NCBI GenBank assembly: GCA_041664985.1
Contig: JBAYJS010000038.1
Span: 1 to 10,031, forward strand
Direction of reading: 5' to 3'
Source of the DNA: JBAYJS01 sp041664985
GTDB lineage: Bacteria; Patescibacteriota; Patescibacteriia; Buchananbacterales; UBA6539
Length of the DNA: 10,031 nt
Part shown: positions 1 through 5,732 of the stretch, one piece after another
How the letters are laid out: every line of letters begins with the position of its first letter
Numbering within the stretch: the stretch's first letter is position 1
Made by a program: the position numbers and the translations under genes
Notes under the pieces: model-generated
What the model was told of the DNA's origin: nothing
Database searches by the model: none
What the model saw: the letters and a program-made list of their open reading frames with translations, nothing else

Positions 1-315
1 ACCAGCTGATTCTAAAGATTTTTCAGCATTCCCAATATAGTCATTGGGTGTTTCAAACCCATTGGGATAAATTGATACTTGCTTATAAGAATTAAATATT
101 TCCAAATCATTTAAAGCCTTAGTACTGCTTGCATTATTTTCACTAGGATTAATATTCTGAGTGTTCACTTCATTTTCCTGCAAATTTACATTGACATTTT
201 TATTATCAACCTCAATGTAAGCTTTATTAAACCATAAAACAATTAGCATTCCTAACAATGCCGTAATAATTAAAAACAACCCAATAAATAATTTCTCTTT
301 ATTCTCATTTGTCAT
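1..315 (-). CDS. Membrane-anchored protein of unknown function, N-terminal 105 residues (3' end outside window)
   Basis: The frame is open from an ATG at 315-313 to the window edge without a stop, so the C-terminus is missing. The protein starts MTNENKEKLF and has one strongly hydrophobic segment at about residues 9-29, a signal anchor or uncleaved signal peptide. It is followed by an Asn/Glu/Gln-rich low-complexity stretch (about 35-65) and then a more ordinary sequence (NSYKQVSIYPNGFETPNDYI, 75-94). The layout predicts a short cytoplasmic N-terminus and an extracytoplasmic body. Its start overlaps the end of the upstream gene by 11 nt (305-315), so the two are probably cotranscribed and translationally coupled. 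No clear Shine-Dalgarno sequence precedes the ATG. I recognise no family. Confidence 0.72.
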   Translation of the reverse strand, partial: MTNENKEKLFIGLFLIITALLGMLIVLWFNKAYIEVDNKNVNVNLQENEVNTQNINPSENNASSTKALNDLEIFNSYKQVSIYPNGFETPNDYIGNAEKSLESAG

Positions 316-643
316 ATTCAACAGTCTTACTGTGAATTAAATTTCCAAAAAATATAGTTAAAATAAAAGTTGCCACTATTAAACTTAGTACATAAACCTC
401 TTTAACATCCAATAACCTACTATGAAAAAACTTAATTAATTCCTTAACTCCAAAGTCTAATTGTTCTAAAACAATAAGTACTACGAGTATTAAAGTATTA
501 ACTACCGCGACCAAGATTGGGTCTGTAATACAAGTATAATAATTAAAAAGAAAATAAAAGAAAGCCAAAATTATCAGTAAGTACGCCCAGTATCTTATTA
601 TCTTAAACTTACTATAAAAACCCATTAAGAAATTAACTTGCAT
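305..643 (-). CDS. Small three-helix integral membrane protein, unknown function
   Basis: A 112-residue protein made almost entirely of hydrophobic segments, at about residues 18-36, 42-62 and 83-103, with short charged loops between them (EQLDFGVKELIKFFHSR). I chose the ATG at 643-641 because a perfect TATAAT (655-650) lies exactly 6 nt upstream, which fits a leaderless transcript starting at or next to the ATG. A TTG at 649-647 would add two residues and has an AAGGG 6 nt upstream, so it cannot be excluded. The gene overlaps the following single-helix gene by 11 nt, suggesting the pair work together at the membrane. No family recognised. The even spacing of helices and absence of low-complexity artefacts make it a likely real gene. 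Confidence 0.6.
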   Translation of the reverse strand: MQVNFLMGFYSKFKIIRYWAYLLIILAFFYFLFNYYTCITDPILVAVVNTLILVVLIVLEQLDFGVKELIKFFHSRLLDVKEVYVLSLIVATFILTIFFGNLIHSKTVEYDK

Positions 644-649
644 AATCAA

Positions 650-655
650 ATTATA
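650..655 (-). promoter_or_regulatory. Perfect -10 box (TATAAT) for the 305-643 gene
   Basis: On the minus strand TATAAT reads 655 to 650, and the ATG follows after 6 nt. No good -35 hexamer is visible at the 17-nt position. The spacing puts the expected transcription start on the ATG itself. Confidence 0.45.
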
Positions 656-1116
656 CCCTTAAATAAGAGGTTTGTATACCTTAACACTGAAGAATTAATC
701 TGTCAAACAGCAATAACTGATTATATTTTTAGAAAAATACTCCCACAACCTATCAATAATCTTGGCGAATCTGGTTTCCAATACCGTCGCCTCTCAGTTT
801 AAATCTCAAATTGTGGAATCCTAATGCTATTACTTTCTAAAAATACTTGCCTTAGCTTACCAAATATCATCAATAGTCTAGTTCTAATGTCCTCTCCTTC
901 CCGACCCGTCTGCGCTTTTATAGTTTTTTCACCGCTTTGGCGGCCCAAGGTGGCATTATCAGTTCGCCTGCCCCGCCCTAAATCTTTAAAAAACTTCAAT
1001 AACATATTAAGTCAGCCACAGGCGTTTCCGCGGTTATAAGCCCATATTATTATATAACTCTTTAGAGCTTAGGGCGGGGATTCCCGTAGGCCACCCTTTT
1101 GCGCTTTAGCTAGAAC
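656..1116. other. Gene-poor intergenic region with GC-rich patches
   Basis: I see no gene I can support here. AT-rich sequence is interrupted by GC-rich patches at about 897-980 and 1069-1100, containing short dyads such as CCGCTTTGGCGG near 932-943. Frames of 71 residues (plus, 824-1039) and 68 residues (minus, 799-1005) are open. Neither has a start signal, a recognisable domain or a natural composition; both contain Arg/Pro or Arg/Gly-rich translations of the GC-rich patches. The region may be an intergenic repeat array or a decayed gene. Confidence 0.5.
971..1079. repeat. Inverted 11-bp repeat, arms 971-981 and 1069-1079
   Basis: CCCCGCCCTAA (971-981) is matched exactly by its reverse complement TTAGGGCGGGG (1069-1079), with 87 bp between the arms. 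A match this long and GC-rich in AT-rich surroundings is unlikely to be chance. It could bound a small non-autonomous element or be two copies of an intergenic repeat in opposite orientation. Confidence 0.5.
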
Positions 1117-1130
1117 ATCTCCCCTGTTTT
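1117..1130 (+). repeat. Direct repeat copy 1 (ATCTCCCCTGTTTT)
   Basis: This 14-bp sequence recurs exactly at 1646-1659. Each copy lies upstream of a TATAAT box and a gene start. It may be a shared promoter-proximal element or the remains of a duplication. Confidence 0.5.
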
Positions 1131-1131
1131 G

Positions 1132-1151
1132 CCTGCCTGCCGGTAGGCAGG
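1132..1151. repeat. 20-bp near-palindrome of CPR intergenic type
   Basis: CCTGCCTGCCGGTAGGCAGG differs from its own reverse complement only at one base pair, where G faces T. From memory, palindromes of this CCTGCC...GGCAGG type recur between genes in Parcubacteria. Here it lies between a 14-bp direct repeat and the -10 box of the next gene. Confidence 0.6.
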
Positions 1152-1164
1152 GGGAGGTGTTTTT

Positions 1165-1173
1165 TGTTATAAT
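1165..1173 (+). promoter_or_regulatory. Extended -10 promoter (TGTTATAAT) for the 1180 gene
   Basis: TG-n-TATAAT with the perfect hexamer at 1168-1173 and the ATG only 6 nt later at 1180. No -35 match is seen, and extended -10 promoters often do without one. The predicted start is at the ATG, so the message would be leaderless. Confidence 0.55.
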
Positions 1174-1179
1174 TGTAAT

Positions 1180-1638
1180 ATGAAAAAAATCTCAATAATA
1201 TTTCTTCAAATGGTTCTTGTGTTTGTAGGCATTGGTGTTTTCGTTCTTTTGCTTTGGGAACCCCAAATAGAAGGAAGAAATAGAGACGCTACGTTCTGTC
1301 AAATATATTTCAATGATCCATTTTTGGCGTATGCATACATTACCTCTATTGCTTTTTTCGTGGCGCTCTATCAAGCATTCAAGTTATTAGGATATACAGG
1401 ACGAAATGAAATATTTTCCCAACAAGCCCTGAAGGCTCTACAAACTATAAAATACTGCGCGATAACCCTTGTAGTTTTTATTGTTGGAGCAGAAGGCTAT
1501 CTATTCATATTCCAGTGCGGTAATGATGACATCGCGGGTGGGGTTGCTGTTGGGTTATTTCTAATTTTTGTCTCTATTGTGATTGCTGCCGCAGCAACGA
1601 TATTTGAAGACATTTTAAAAAGCAATTCGCAACGCTAG
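1180..1638 (+). CDS. Four-helix membrane protein, DUF2975-like
   Basis: A 152-residue integral membrane protein with hydrophobic segments at about 5-26, 47-69, 90-111 and 119-142. Between helices 2 and 3 lies FSQQALKALQTIKYCA (79-94), and helix 3 is followed by the acidic loop GNDDIAGG (114-121). This order (helix pair, FS..AL..I+YC, helix, DD.AG, helix ending in a short charged tail) resembles DUF2975 proteins, whose function is unknown; I assign the family from pattern memory. The ATG is preceded 6 nt upstream by a perfect TATAAT and there is no Shine-Dalgarno sequence, consistent with a leaderless message. A 57-residue gene follows after 55 nt on the same strand but has its own -10 box, so cotranscription is not assured. 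Confidence 0.8.
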   Translation: MKKISIIFLQMVLVFVGIGVFVLLLWEPQIEGRNRDATFCQIYFNDPFLAYAYITSIAFFVALYQAFKLLGYTGRNEIFSQQALKALQTIKYCAITLVVFIVGAEGYLFIFQCGNDDIAGGVAVGLFLIFVSIVIAAAATIFEDILKSNSQR

Positions 1639-1645
1639 AAAATAA

Positions 1646-1659
1646 ATCTCCCCTGTTTT
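1646..1659 (+). repeat. Direct repeat copy 2 (ATCTCCCCTGTTTT)
   Basis: Exact copy of 1117-1130. It ends 17 nt before the TATAAT at 1677. In copy 1 the gap to TATAAT is 37 nt, longer by exactly the 20-bp length of the palindrome lying there. Confidence 0.5.
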
Positions 1660-1676
1660 ATTTACATCTGGCGGGT

Positions 1677-1682
1677 TATAAT
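1677..1682 (+). promoter_or_regulatory. -10 box (TATAAT) for the 57-residue gene
   Basis: A perfect TATAAT lies 11 nt before the ATG at 1694, so a leader of only a few nucleotides is expected. No matching -35 hexamer is visible. Confidence 0.45.
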
Positions 1683-1693
1683 TAAAAAATACT

Positions 1694-1867
1694 ATGGATC
1701 ATAAAAAAGCCGCTAATATTTTAATAAGCTTGCTAAAAAAGTATTCACTTGAGACTGAAGAAAAGGAAGCCGTTGAAACTGCAATTGGCATTTTGGCTTG
1801 GACATCCTTATCAAAAAGCCGGATCAAAACCCTGAAAGCCAAGCAAACTAAACCAAACAATAGCTAG
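1694..1867 (+). CDS. Small helical protein, 57 residues, unknown function
   Basis: ATG at 1694, TAG at 1865-1867. The protein begins MDHKKAANILISLLKKYSLE, continues TEEKEAVETAIGILAWTSLS and ends with a basic tail (KSRIKTLKAKQTKPNNS). It is amphipathic and helical throughout, with no membrane segment or metal motif: probably two helices (about 4-17 and 20-37) and a positively charged tail that could touch nucleic acid. The composition looks like natural protein and a TATAAT box lies just upstream. Short proteins with an EKEA...TAIG.L.WTSL pattern are familiar to me from CPR genomes, without a known role. There is no Shine-Dalgarno sequence. A weak hairpin with a T-run follows at 1893-1914. Confidence 0.62.
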   Translation: MDHKKAANILISLLKKYSLETEEKEAVETAIGILAWTSLSKSRIKTLKAKQTKPNNS

Positions 1868-1892
1868 ATTAATTTTATATAAACTTCCAAAC

Positions 1893-1914
1893 CGAGCCAA
1901 AACCTCGATTTTTT
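1893..1914 (+). terminator. Weak intrinsic terminator after the 57-residue gene
   Basis: CGAG (1893-1896) pairs with CTCG (1904-1907) across a 7-nt loop, followed after one A by six T (1909-1914). The stem is short, so efficiency is doubtful. Confidence 0.35.
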
Positions 1915-1948
1915 AGTTAATTAAAGATTTTTGGCGAAATAAAATTTA

Positions 1949-1957
1949 TGTTATAAT
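1949..1957 (+). promoter_or_regulatory. Extended -10 promoter (TGTTATAAT) for the PA14 surface protein gene
   Basis: The same TG-n-TATAAT element as in front of the 1180 gene, hexamer at 1952-1957. A poor -35-like TTGGCG lies at 1931-1936, 15 nt upstream. The start of transcription would be near 1964, giving a leader of about 24 nt with no Shine-Dalgarno sequence. Confidence 0.5.
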
Positions 1958-1987
1958 TTATTAAAGCAAGTCATCTTTTTATTTTCT

Positions 1988-4147
1988 ATGGTTTTAAAGA
2001 TCTCAAAATACTCCAATAACCCAAAAATGCTCCAAGTTTTTGTTTTTTGCTGTTCTTTTTTATTTTTTGGGTTGTTTATTTTTGTCAGTCCGGTTTTGGC
2101 CAATTACTCCGATCAATACTGGAATGTCACCGCCGGGCCATCCCCATCTTTTCCCAGTGGCGATCCAGCCTACACCAGTAGCGACAGCGAAATAAATTTT
2201 AGCTGGGGCGAATCATCACCGGCTCCCGGCACGATTAATATTGACGGCTTTGTCGCCCGCTGGATCCAAACGATAAATTTTGTAGGCGGCACTTATACTT
2301 TTACAGCCTCCGTTGATGACGGTGTTGATATATATATTGATAACGTTTCAATTTTAAGATCATGGATTGACCAAGGGACAACAACTTATAGCACTACCAC
2401 AACAGTCACTGCCGGCAGTCACGAAATTAAAGTTGAATATTACGAAAATAGCGGCGGTGCGGTAATTCAATTCTCTTATTCCCTACTAAACCCGACCCTG
2501 CAAAGTTTTTTCCCAGCCGACAGTGCTTCAACTGTAACCACCAGCGCTAATCTTGTTTTAACATTTTCTGAAACCGTCAATGTTGGCAGCGGTAATATTG
2601 TCATTTATAAATCAGCCGATGATTCAATTTTTGAAACTATTGCTGTAACTTCGGGCAATGTCACCGGTTCTGGCAGCGCCAGCATCACGGTTAATCCGAC
2701 CGGTACTTTTGCCGAACAAACAAGTTACTACGTTCAGATCGGATCTGGTGCTTTTATAGATGGCAGCGGTTATAATTATGTTGGCATTGCCGATACTACG
2801 ACTTGGAATTTTACCACCGGCGATTTTACTGCGCCAACCGTAGCGGCAAAATTTCCAACTGACAATGCTACTAATGTTACCACTACTAGCAATTTAATTT
2901 TGACATTTTCTGAAGCCGTCAATGTTAGCAGCGGTAATATTGTAATTTATAAATCAGCCGATGATTCAATTTTTGAAACTATTACTGTAACTTCAGGCAA
3001 TGTCACCGGTTCTGGCAGCACCAGCATTACAGTTAATCCAACCAATGCTTTGGCTGAGCAAACTGAATATTACATTAAAATTGATGCAACGGCTTTCACT
3101 GACGCTGCTAATAATAGTTATGCTGGCATTGCCGATACGACCACTTGGAATTTTACAATTGGTGATTTTACCGGGCCAATAATTTCTGGGGTTTCACCTT
3201 CGGGAGAAGAAAATTCTGATACCACCGGTGTTAATTTGTCCGTAAACACTGATGAAAATGCCACCTGTAAATATTCTGAAACTTCCGGCGCAGCTTATGT
3301 TGACATGGCAATTTTTACCACCACTGGCGCCACCAGCCATTTTGTCAGAGTATCAGGCTTAACTGCCGGCAACACTTACTCTTATTATGTTCTTTGCCAA
3401 GACAGTTTAAGCAACGAAAGTGTTCAAACCACTATTTCTTTTTCAATCCAAGCCGCTCCCCAAAGATCAGCCGGAGCAGCTCCGGCTCCCGCGCCAGCCA
3501 TTGGTTTTGGCGCCAATACCAGTAATATTGGCATGAATCAAATTGGCTTGATTGGTAATATTACTGACCAAGGCACTAATATTTTATCCTACATTAATTC
3601 CCAGGCAAATTTTACTACCAAAGTCAGCAGTACTGGTTTAGACCAAACCCACAGCTTTCAACTCAGTAATCTTGATTTAATAAAAAAAACCATCACTGTC
3701 ACTTTCCAGTCAAAACCTACCTTGGTCAGTTTGAGTAAAGGCGAAATTAAACCGGTTGATTTGGACCAAGACGGTATTAATGATATTGAAGTTACCTTTA
3801 CCGATTTGTTGGTTAATCGAGTAGAAATTACCGCTAAAAATATTTTAACTAATAATCCAATCTCTCCTACCAAAGAAAAAATTAATATTTCTTTACCAAC
3901 CAATATAAATTTTAATTTTACCAAAAACTTAAGCTTGGGAACTAAACACAATGAAGTTAAAGAATTGCAAAAATATTTAAATAATAATGGCTACCTGATT
4001 GCCCAAACCGGACCTGGTTCAATTGGTAATGAAACAACTTACTTTGGCCAATTAACCAAACAAGCTTTGATTAAATTTCAAAAAGACAAAAATCTGCCTG
4101 CTTACGGACTTTTTGGGGTAATGACCAGAAAAGTGATTAATCAATAA
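1988..4147 (+). CDS. Exported multidomain surface protein: PA14-like, two Ig-like repeats, FN3-like, peptidoglycan-binding domain
   Basis: 719 residues. An N-terminal signal peptide has its hydrophobic core at about 15-36 and a probable cleavage after VLA (38); starting at Met14 (2027) would give a tighter signal peptide. Residues 39-166 resemble a PA14 carbohydrate-binding domain (YSDQYW, FVARWIQTINF, TASVDDGVDIYIDN). Residues 167-280 and 281-394 are two Big_5-type Ig-like repeats, each ending in TTTWNFT. Residues 395-488 look like a fibronectin-type domain closing with two Cys (C427, C470) that may form a disulfide. A Pro/Ala linker (489-506) follows, then a beta-rich region with an Asp-rich loop DLDQDGIND (591-599) like calcium loops. 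Residues 648-719 match a PG_binding_1 peptidoglycan-binding domain (HNEVKELQKYLNNNGYL, TKQALIKFQKDKNLP, YGLFGVMTRKVI). The arrangement suggests a protein held on the wall with glycan-binding and adhesive modules outward. No catalytic domain is visible. Confidence 0.9.
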   Translation: MVLKISKYSNNPKMLQVFVFCCSFLFFGLFIFVSPVLANYSDQYWNVTAGPSPSFPSGDPAYTSSDSEINFSWGESSPAPGTINIDGFVARWIQTINFVGGTYTFTASVDDGVDIYIDNVSILRSWIDQGTTTYSTTTTVTAGSHEIKVEYYENSGGAVIQFSYSLLNPTLQSFFPADSASTVTTSANLVLTFSETVNVGSGNIVIYKSADDSIFETIAVTSGNVTGSGSASITVNPTGTFAEQTSYYVQIGSGAFIDGSGYNYVGIADTTTWNFTTGDFTAPTVAAKFPTDNATNVTTTSNLILTFSEAVNVSSGNIVIYKSADDSIFETITVTSGNVTGSGSTSITVNPTNALAEQTEYYIKIDATAFTDAANNSYAGIADTTTWNFTIGDFTGPIISGVSPSGEENSDTTGVNLSVNTDENATCKYSETSGAAYVDMAIFTTTGATSHFVRVSGLTAGNTYSYYVLCQDSLSNESVQTTISFSIQAAPQRSAGAAPAPAPAIGFGANTSNIGMNQIGLIGNITDQGTNILSYINSQANFTTKVSSTGLDQTHSFQLSNLDLIKKTITVTFQSKPTLVSLSKGEIKPVDLDQDGINDIEVTFTDLLVNRVEITAKNILTNNPISPTKEKINISLPTNINFNFTKNLSLGTKHNEVKELQKYLNNNGYLIAQTGPGSIGNETTYFGQLTKQALIKFQKDKNLPAYGLFGVMTRKVINQ
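2486..3169 (+). repeat. In-gene tandem duplication of 342 bp (2486-2827 and 2828-3169)
   Basis: The two Ig-like domains are direct repeats of exactly 114 codons. The core 2581-2697 and 2923-3039 differ at 7 of 117 positions by my count, with 39 bp identical at 2603-2641 and 2945-2983. The outer parts of each repeat are far more diverged, so similarity is concentrated in one patch. Confidence 0.85.
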
Positions 4148-4173
4148 AATTAACTTACTATTTAGTTAAAAAT

Positions 4174-4197
4174 ATCTCCTCCAAAGAGATTTTTTTT
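4174..4197 (+). terminator. Intrinsic terminator of the PA14 surface protein gene
   Basis: ATCTC (4174-4178) pairs with GAGAT (4186-4190) across a 7-nt loop and leads into a run of eight T (4190-4197). The stem is short, but position and T-run are right. The T-run continues directly into the A-run of the opposing terminator. Confidence 0.6.
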
Positions 4198-4245
4198 AAA
4201 AAAAAGAACCCCCTCAACAAGAGCTTAACTCTTAATTAAAGGGGT
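4198..4245 (-). terminator. Intrinsic terminator of the cupin gene
   Basis: Read on the minus strand, ACCCC-type and AGGGGT-type arms (4239-4245 with 4208-4214, one bulged base) close over an inner stem AAGAG/CTCTT (4219-4223 with 4229-4233). The transcript then runs into eight T (complement of A4198-A4205). This gives the GC-rich gene its own terminator, back to back with that of the surface gene. Confidence 0.6.
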
Positions 4246-4279
4246 GTTGTTACCAAAGGTCCGGTGATCAAAGATCGGG

Positions 4280-5554
4280 CTACTTCTTGTTGTGGTCGCC
4301 CACATTAGGGGCGTTCGGATTCACATCCGGGCCGAAGTACCGCAGCATCACGAGCGGCACGTCGCCCGCGCTTTCGATTTCCACGCCTTCCTGCGCCGCT
4401 TGCGCGGTAATGAACACTTCGTCCTCGGTGAGTTCACCGAAGCGAATCATGGTCGGGCATTCCACGCGCAGATTGCCGATGAAACCCCGGCCCTGTACAA
4501 CAATCACGCCAGACGCGCCATTGTCTTTGAGCGTCATTTTGACGCCGGGCTGGACCGTCAGTTCCTTGGCGGTGAAATACTGCTCCCCGCCAATTCGGCC
4601 GTAATCGATCCATCGGTCGACATAGCCTTCACTTTCTGTGTCGCCGTCCGGAATCGGTTCGAGGTAGTGATGATCCTTGAAGTGCGGATCAACGTTGGCT
4701 TCCCAGTCGATCTGGTCGACGATGAATTCAACGTCCTGCTGTTTGTCCGGCGGGATGTCTTTGACCAACAGCGACCACGGTACCGGGCGGCCTTCGACGA
4801 TGGATTGATACATCCCAAACACGTCACTGCCCCATTGGGGTTCGTACGTGAGCAGCGAACCGGGCGCGTGCAGGATGCACGGTCCGACCAGCCACCCTGT
4901 TCCTGGCTTGAGGCGATAGGCCTTGGACAAGTCCAAGATGCCATTATCGCCTTCGTTCCAGCGATTGATGCAAGCAATGACCTGCTTGCGCGTCGTGCCT
5001 GGTTCGAAGCCGAAAAACGTGTACGGGAAGTTGTCGCCGATGGCGTTCATCTGTGGCGGGAAGTAATACGACTCGGGTTTGCCTTCGCGCCCAAGCAACG
5101 CCGCCTGCGCGAAGTTGTGGTGCAGGTGGTGCGGAATCGGCCCCATGTTGTCGAAGAACTTGCTGTACACGGGCCAGCGCTTGTACTTGTTCCAGATGGC
5201 CGCACCGATGATCTCGGCACCGAGCGCCGCGACTGCATCGCGCAACGTGAACCGCTGGCCGTCATGAAAGACATAACTCAAACCTTCGTCATCCATCCGG
5301 CCCTCGTTGTCCGCTTCGGTCGTTGAGGCAAACCACCGCTCATCAATACCGCCACGATTCAGGCCCAGTGCGTAGTAATCGTCCGGGCGCAGCTTGAGTC
5401 GCTTGCCGGGCTGCAGAAACGAACGCGGCACCCAGTTGGGACACAGCTGAAGAACTCCGTTTCCGGCAGCGATTGCCGCCCGTAAGGCGCTCTCGACCTG
5501 ATCTCTGTCCAGCACTGACCCGGGCAGTGGTTGAAGTGCGTATTTACGCTCCAT
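4280..5554 (-). CDS. Cupin protein related to class I mannose-6-phosphate isomerase, foreign in composition
   Basis: 424 residues. Class I phosphomannose isomerases interconvert mannose-6-P and fructose-6-P using a metal held by a cupin. The matching features here are PHHLHH (141-146, His metal ligands), GKPESYYFP (158-166, the KPE acidic ligand, E161), LHAPG (228-232, H229) and TYEPQWGSDVFGMYQ (236-250), which resembles the E.Q..SD.TYR segment of ManA. A second beta-sandwich at about 328-407 (ELTVQPG, VIVVQGRGFIG) would be the C-terminal cupin half. The N-terminus (WVPRSFLQPGKRLKLRPDDYY, W41 onward) is not ManA-like, so a sugar isomerase or a sugar-binding relative are both possible. GC and codon use differ sharply from the neighbours: 38 of 60 bases are G or C at 4321-4380 against 21 of 60 at 2881-2940. 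It has a strong Shine-Dalgarno sequence (5562-5570), unlike the others. Acquired gene or assembly chimera. Confidence 0.85.
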   Translation of the reverse strand: MERKYALQPLPGSVLDRDQVESALRAAIAAGNGVLQLCPNWVPRSFLQPGKRLKLRPDDYYALGLNRGGIDERWFASTTEADNEGRMDDEGLSYVFHDGQRFTLRDAVAALGAEIIGAAIWNKYKRWPVYSKFFDNMGPIPHHLHHNFAQAALLGREGKPESYYFPPQMNAIGDNFPYTFFGFEPGTTRKQVIACINRWNEGDNGILDLSKAYRLKPGTGWLVGPCILHAPGSLLTYEPQWGSDVFGMYQSIVEGRPVPWSLLVKDIPPDKQQDVEFIVDQIDWEANVDPHFKDHHYLEPIPDGDTESEGYVDRWIDYGRIGGEQYFTAKELTVQPGVKMTLKDNGASGVIVVQGRGFIGNLRVECPTMIRFGELTEDEVFITAQAAQEGVEIESAGDVPLVMLRYFGPDVNPNAPNVGDHNKK

Positions 5555-5561
5555 GGCGTAA

Positions 5562-5570
5562 CTCCTCCTT
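5562..5570 (-). promoter_or_regulatory. Strong Shine-Dalgarno sequence of the cupin gene
   Basis: AAGGAGGAG (5570 to 5562) lies 7 nt before the ATG at 5554-5552 and fixes that start. The same frame meets a TGA a few codons upstream, so no longer protein is possible. Neighbouring genes have nothing comparable. Confidence 0.75.
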
Positions 5571-5618
5571 GTTGACTTTCACCATTCTGGCCCTTCTTTT
5601 CCCCTACTGATAACTCTA

Positions 5619-5641
5619 GGATTTTAGACCATCTAAAATCC
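5619..5641. promoter_or_regulatory. Perfect 10-bp dyad in the cupin gene leader
   Basis: GGATTTTAGA (5619-5628), a 3-nt spacer and TCTAAAATCC (5632-5641) form a perfect inverted repeat. It lies between the promoter and the cupin start. It could be a dimeric repressor operator or an mRNA hairpin; there is no T-run behind it on the minus strand, so it is not a terminator. Confidence 0.55.
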
Positions 5642-5649
5642 ATTTCTGC

Positions 5650-5667
5650 CATAATTTTCACCTCCTT
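5650..5667 (-). promoter_or_regulatory. Second perfect Shine-Dalgarno plus ATG upstream of the cupin gene
   Basis: AAGGAGGTG (5667-5659), six nucleotides, then ATG at 5652-5650. This start opens a 97-codon frame that crosses the dyad and runs 196 nt into the cupin gene in another frame, ending at 5359. The part inside the cupin gene reads as an out-of-frame shadow. It may be a leader cistron, or the surviving 5' end of a gene that was displaced. Confidence 0.5.
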
Positions 5668-5732
5668 AAGGCAGAGAGTAACGAGTCAATCAGCAAACGT
5701 CAAAAAAACCAGAGCCATAACAAACTGCCCCT

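Larger units (their letters stand above)
1115..1165 (+). terminator. Terminator-like compound hairpin in front of the 1180 gene
   Basis: ACATCTCCCCTG (1115-1126) pairs with CAGGGGGAGGTGT (1148-1160), allowing one wobble and one bulged base. The inner part can fold as the CCTGCC...GGCAGG palindrome. The right arm runs straight into T1160-T1165, as in a rho-independent terminator. No plus-strand gene is seen upstream, so it may end a transcript of the gene-poor region or insulate the promoter at 1165-1173. Confidence 0.5.

Noticed and set aside
799..1005. Minus-strand 68-residue frame, followed by a fragment reading ETRFAKIIDRLWEYFSKN near 700-775
   Set aside because: The fragment vaguely recalls the end of HD-superfamily hydrolases, but it is short, in another frame and behind a stop. 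The 68-residue frame is an Arg/Gly-rich translation of a GC-rich patch. Not enough for a pseudogene call.
824..1039. Plus-strand 71-residue frame
   Set aside because: No start signal or domain; it overlaps the GC-rich patches and the minus frame.
2486..3169. CRISPR-like or noncoding repeat array
   Set aside because: The repeats are in frame, exactly 114 codons each, and encode Ig-like domains.
4292..5326. Long plus-strand open frame (344 residues) inside the cupin gene
   Set aside because: It is antisense to a clearly conserved protein. GC-rich DNA has few stop codons, and the translation (Arg/Val/Phe-rich) shows no domain.
4214..5579. Inverted 8-mer TCAACAAG near both edges of the cupin island as terminal repeats
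   Set aside because: Only 8 bp, placed inside a terminator and next to a Shine-Dalgarno sequence, with no target-site duplication or transposase. Chance is likely.
5359..5652. 97-residue protein from the upstream strong Shine-Dalgarno start
   Set aside because: Two thirds of it is an out-of-frame reading of the cupin gene and another part reads through a perfect palindrome. Kept as a regulatory observation, not as a gene.
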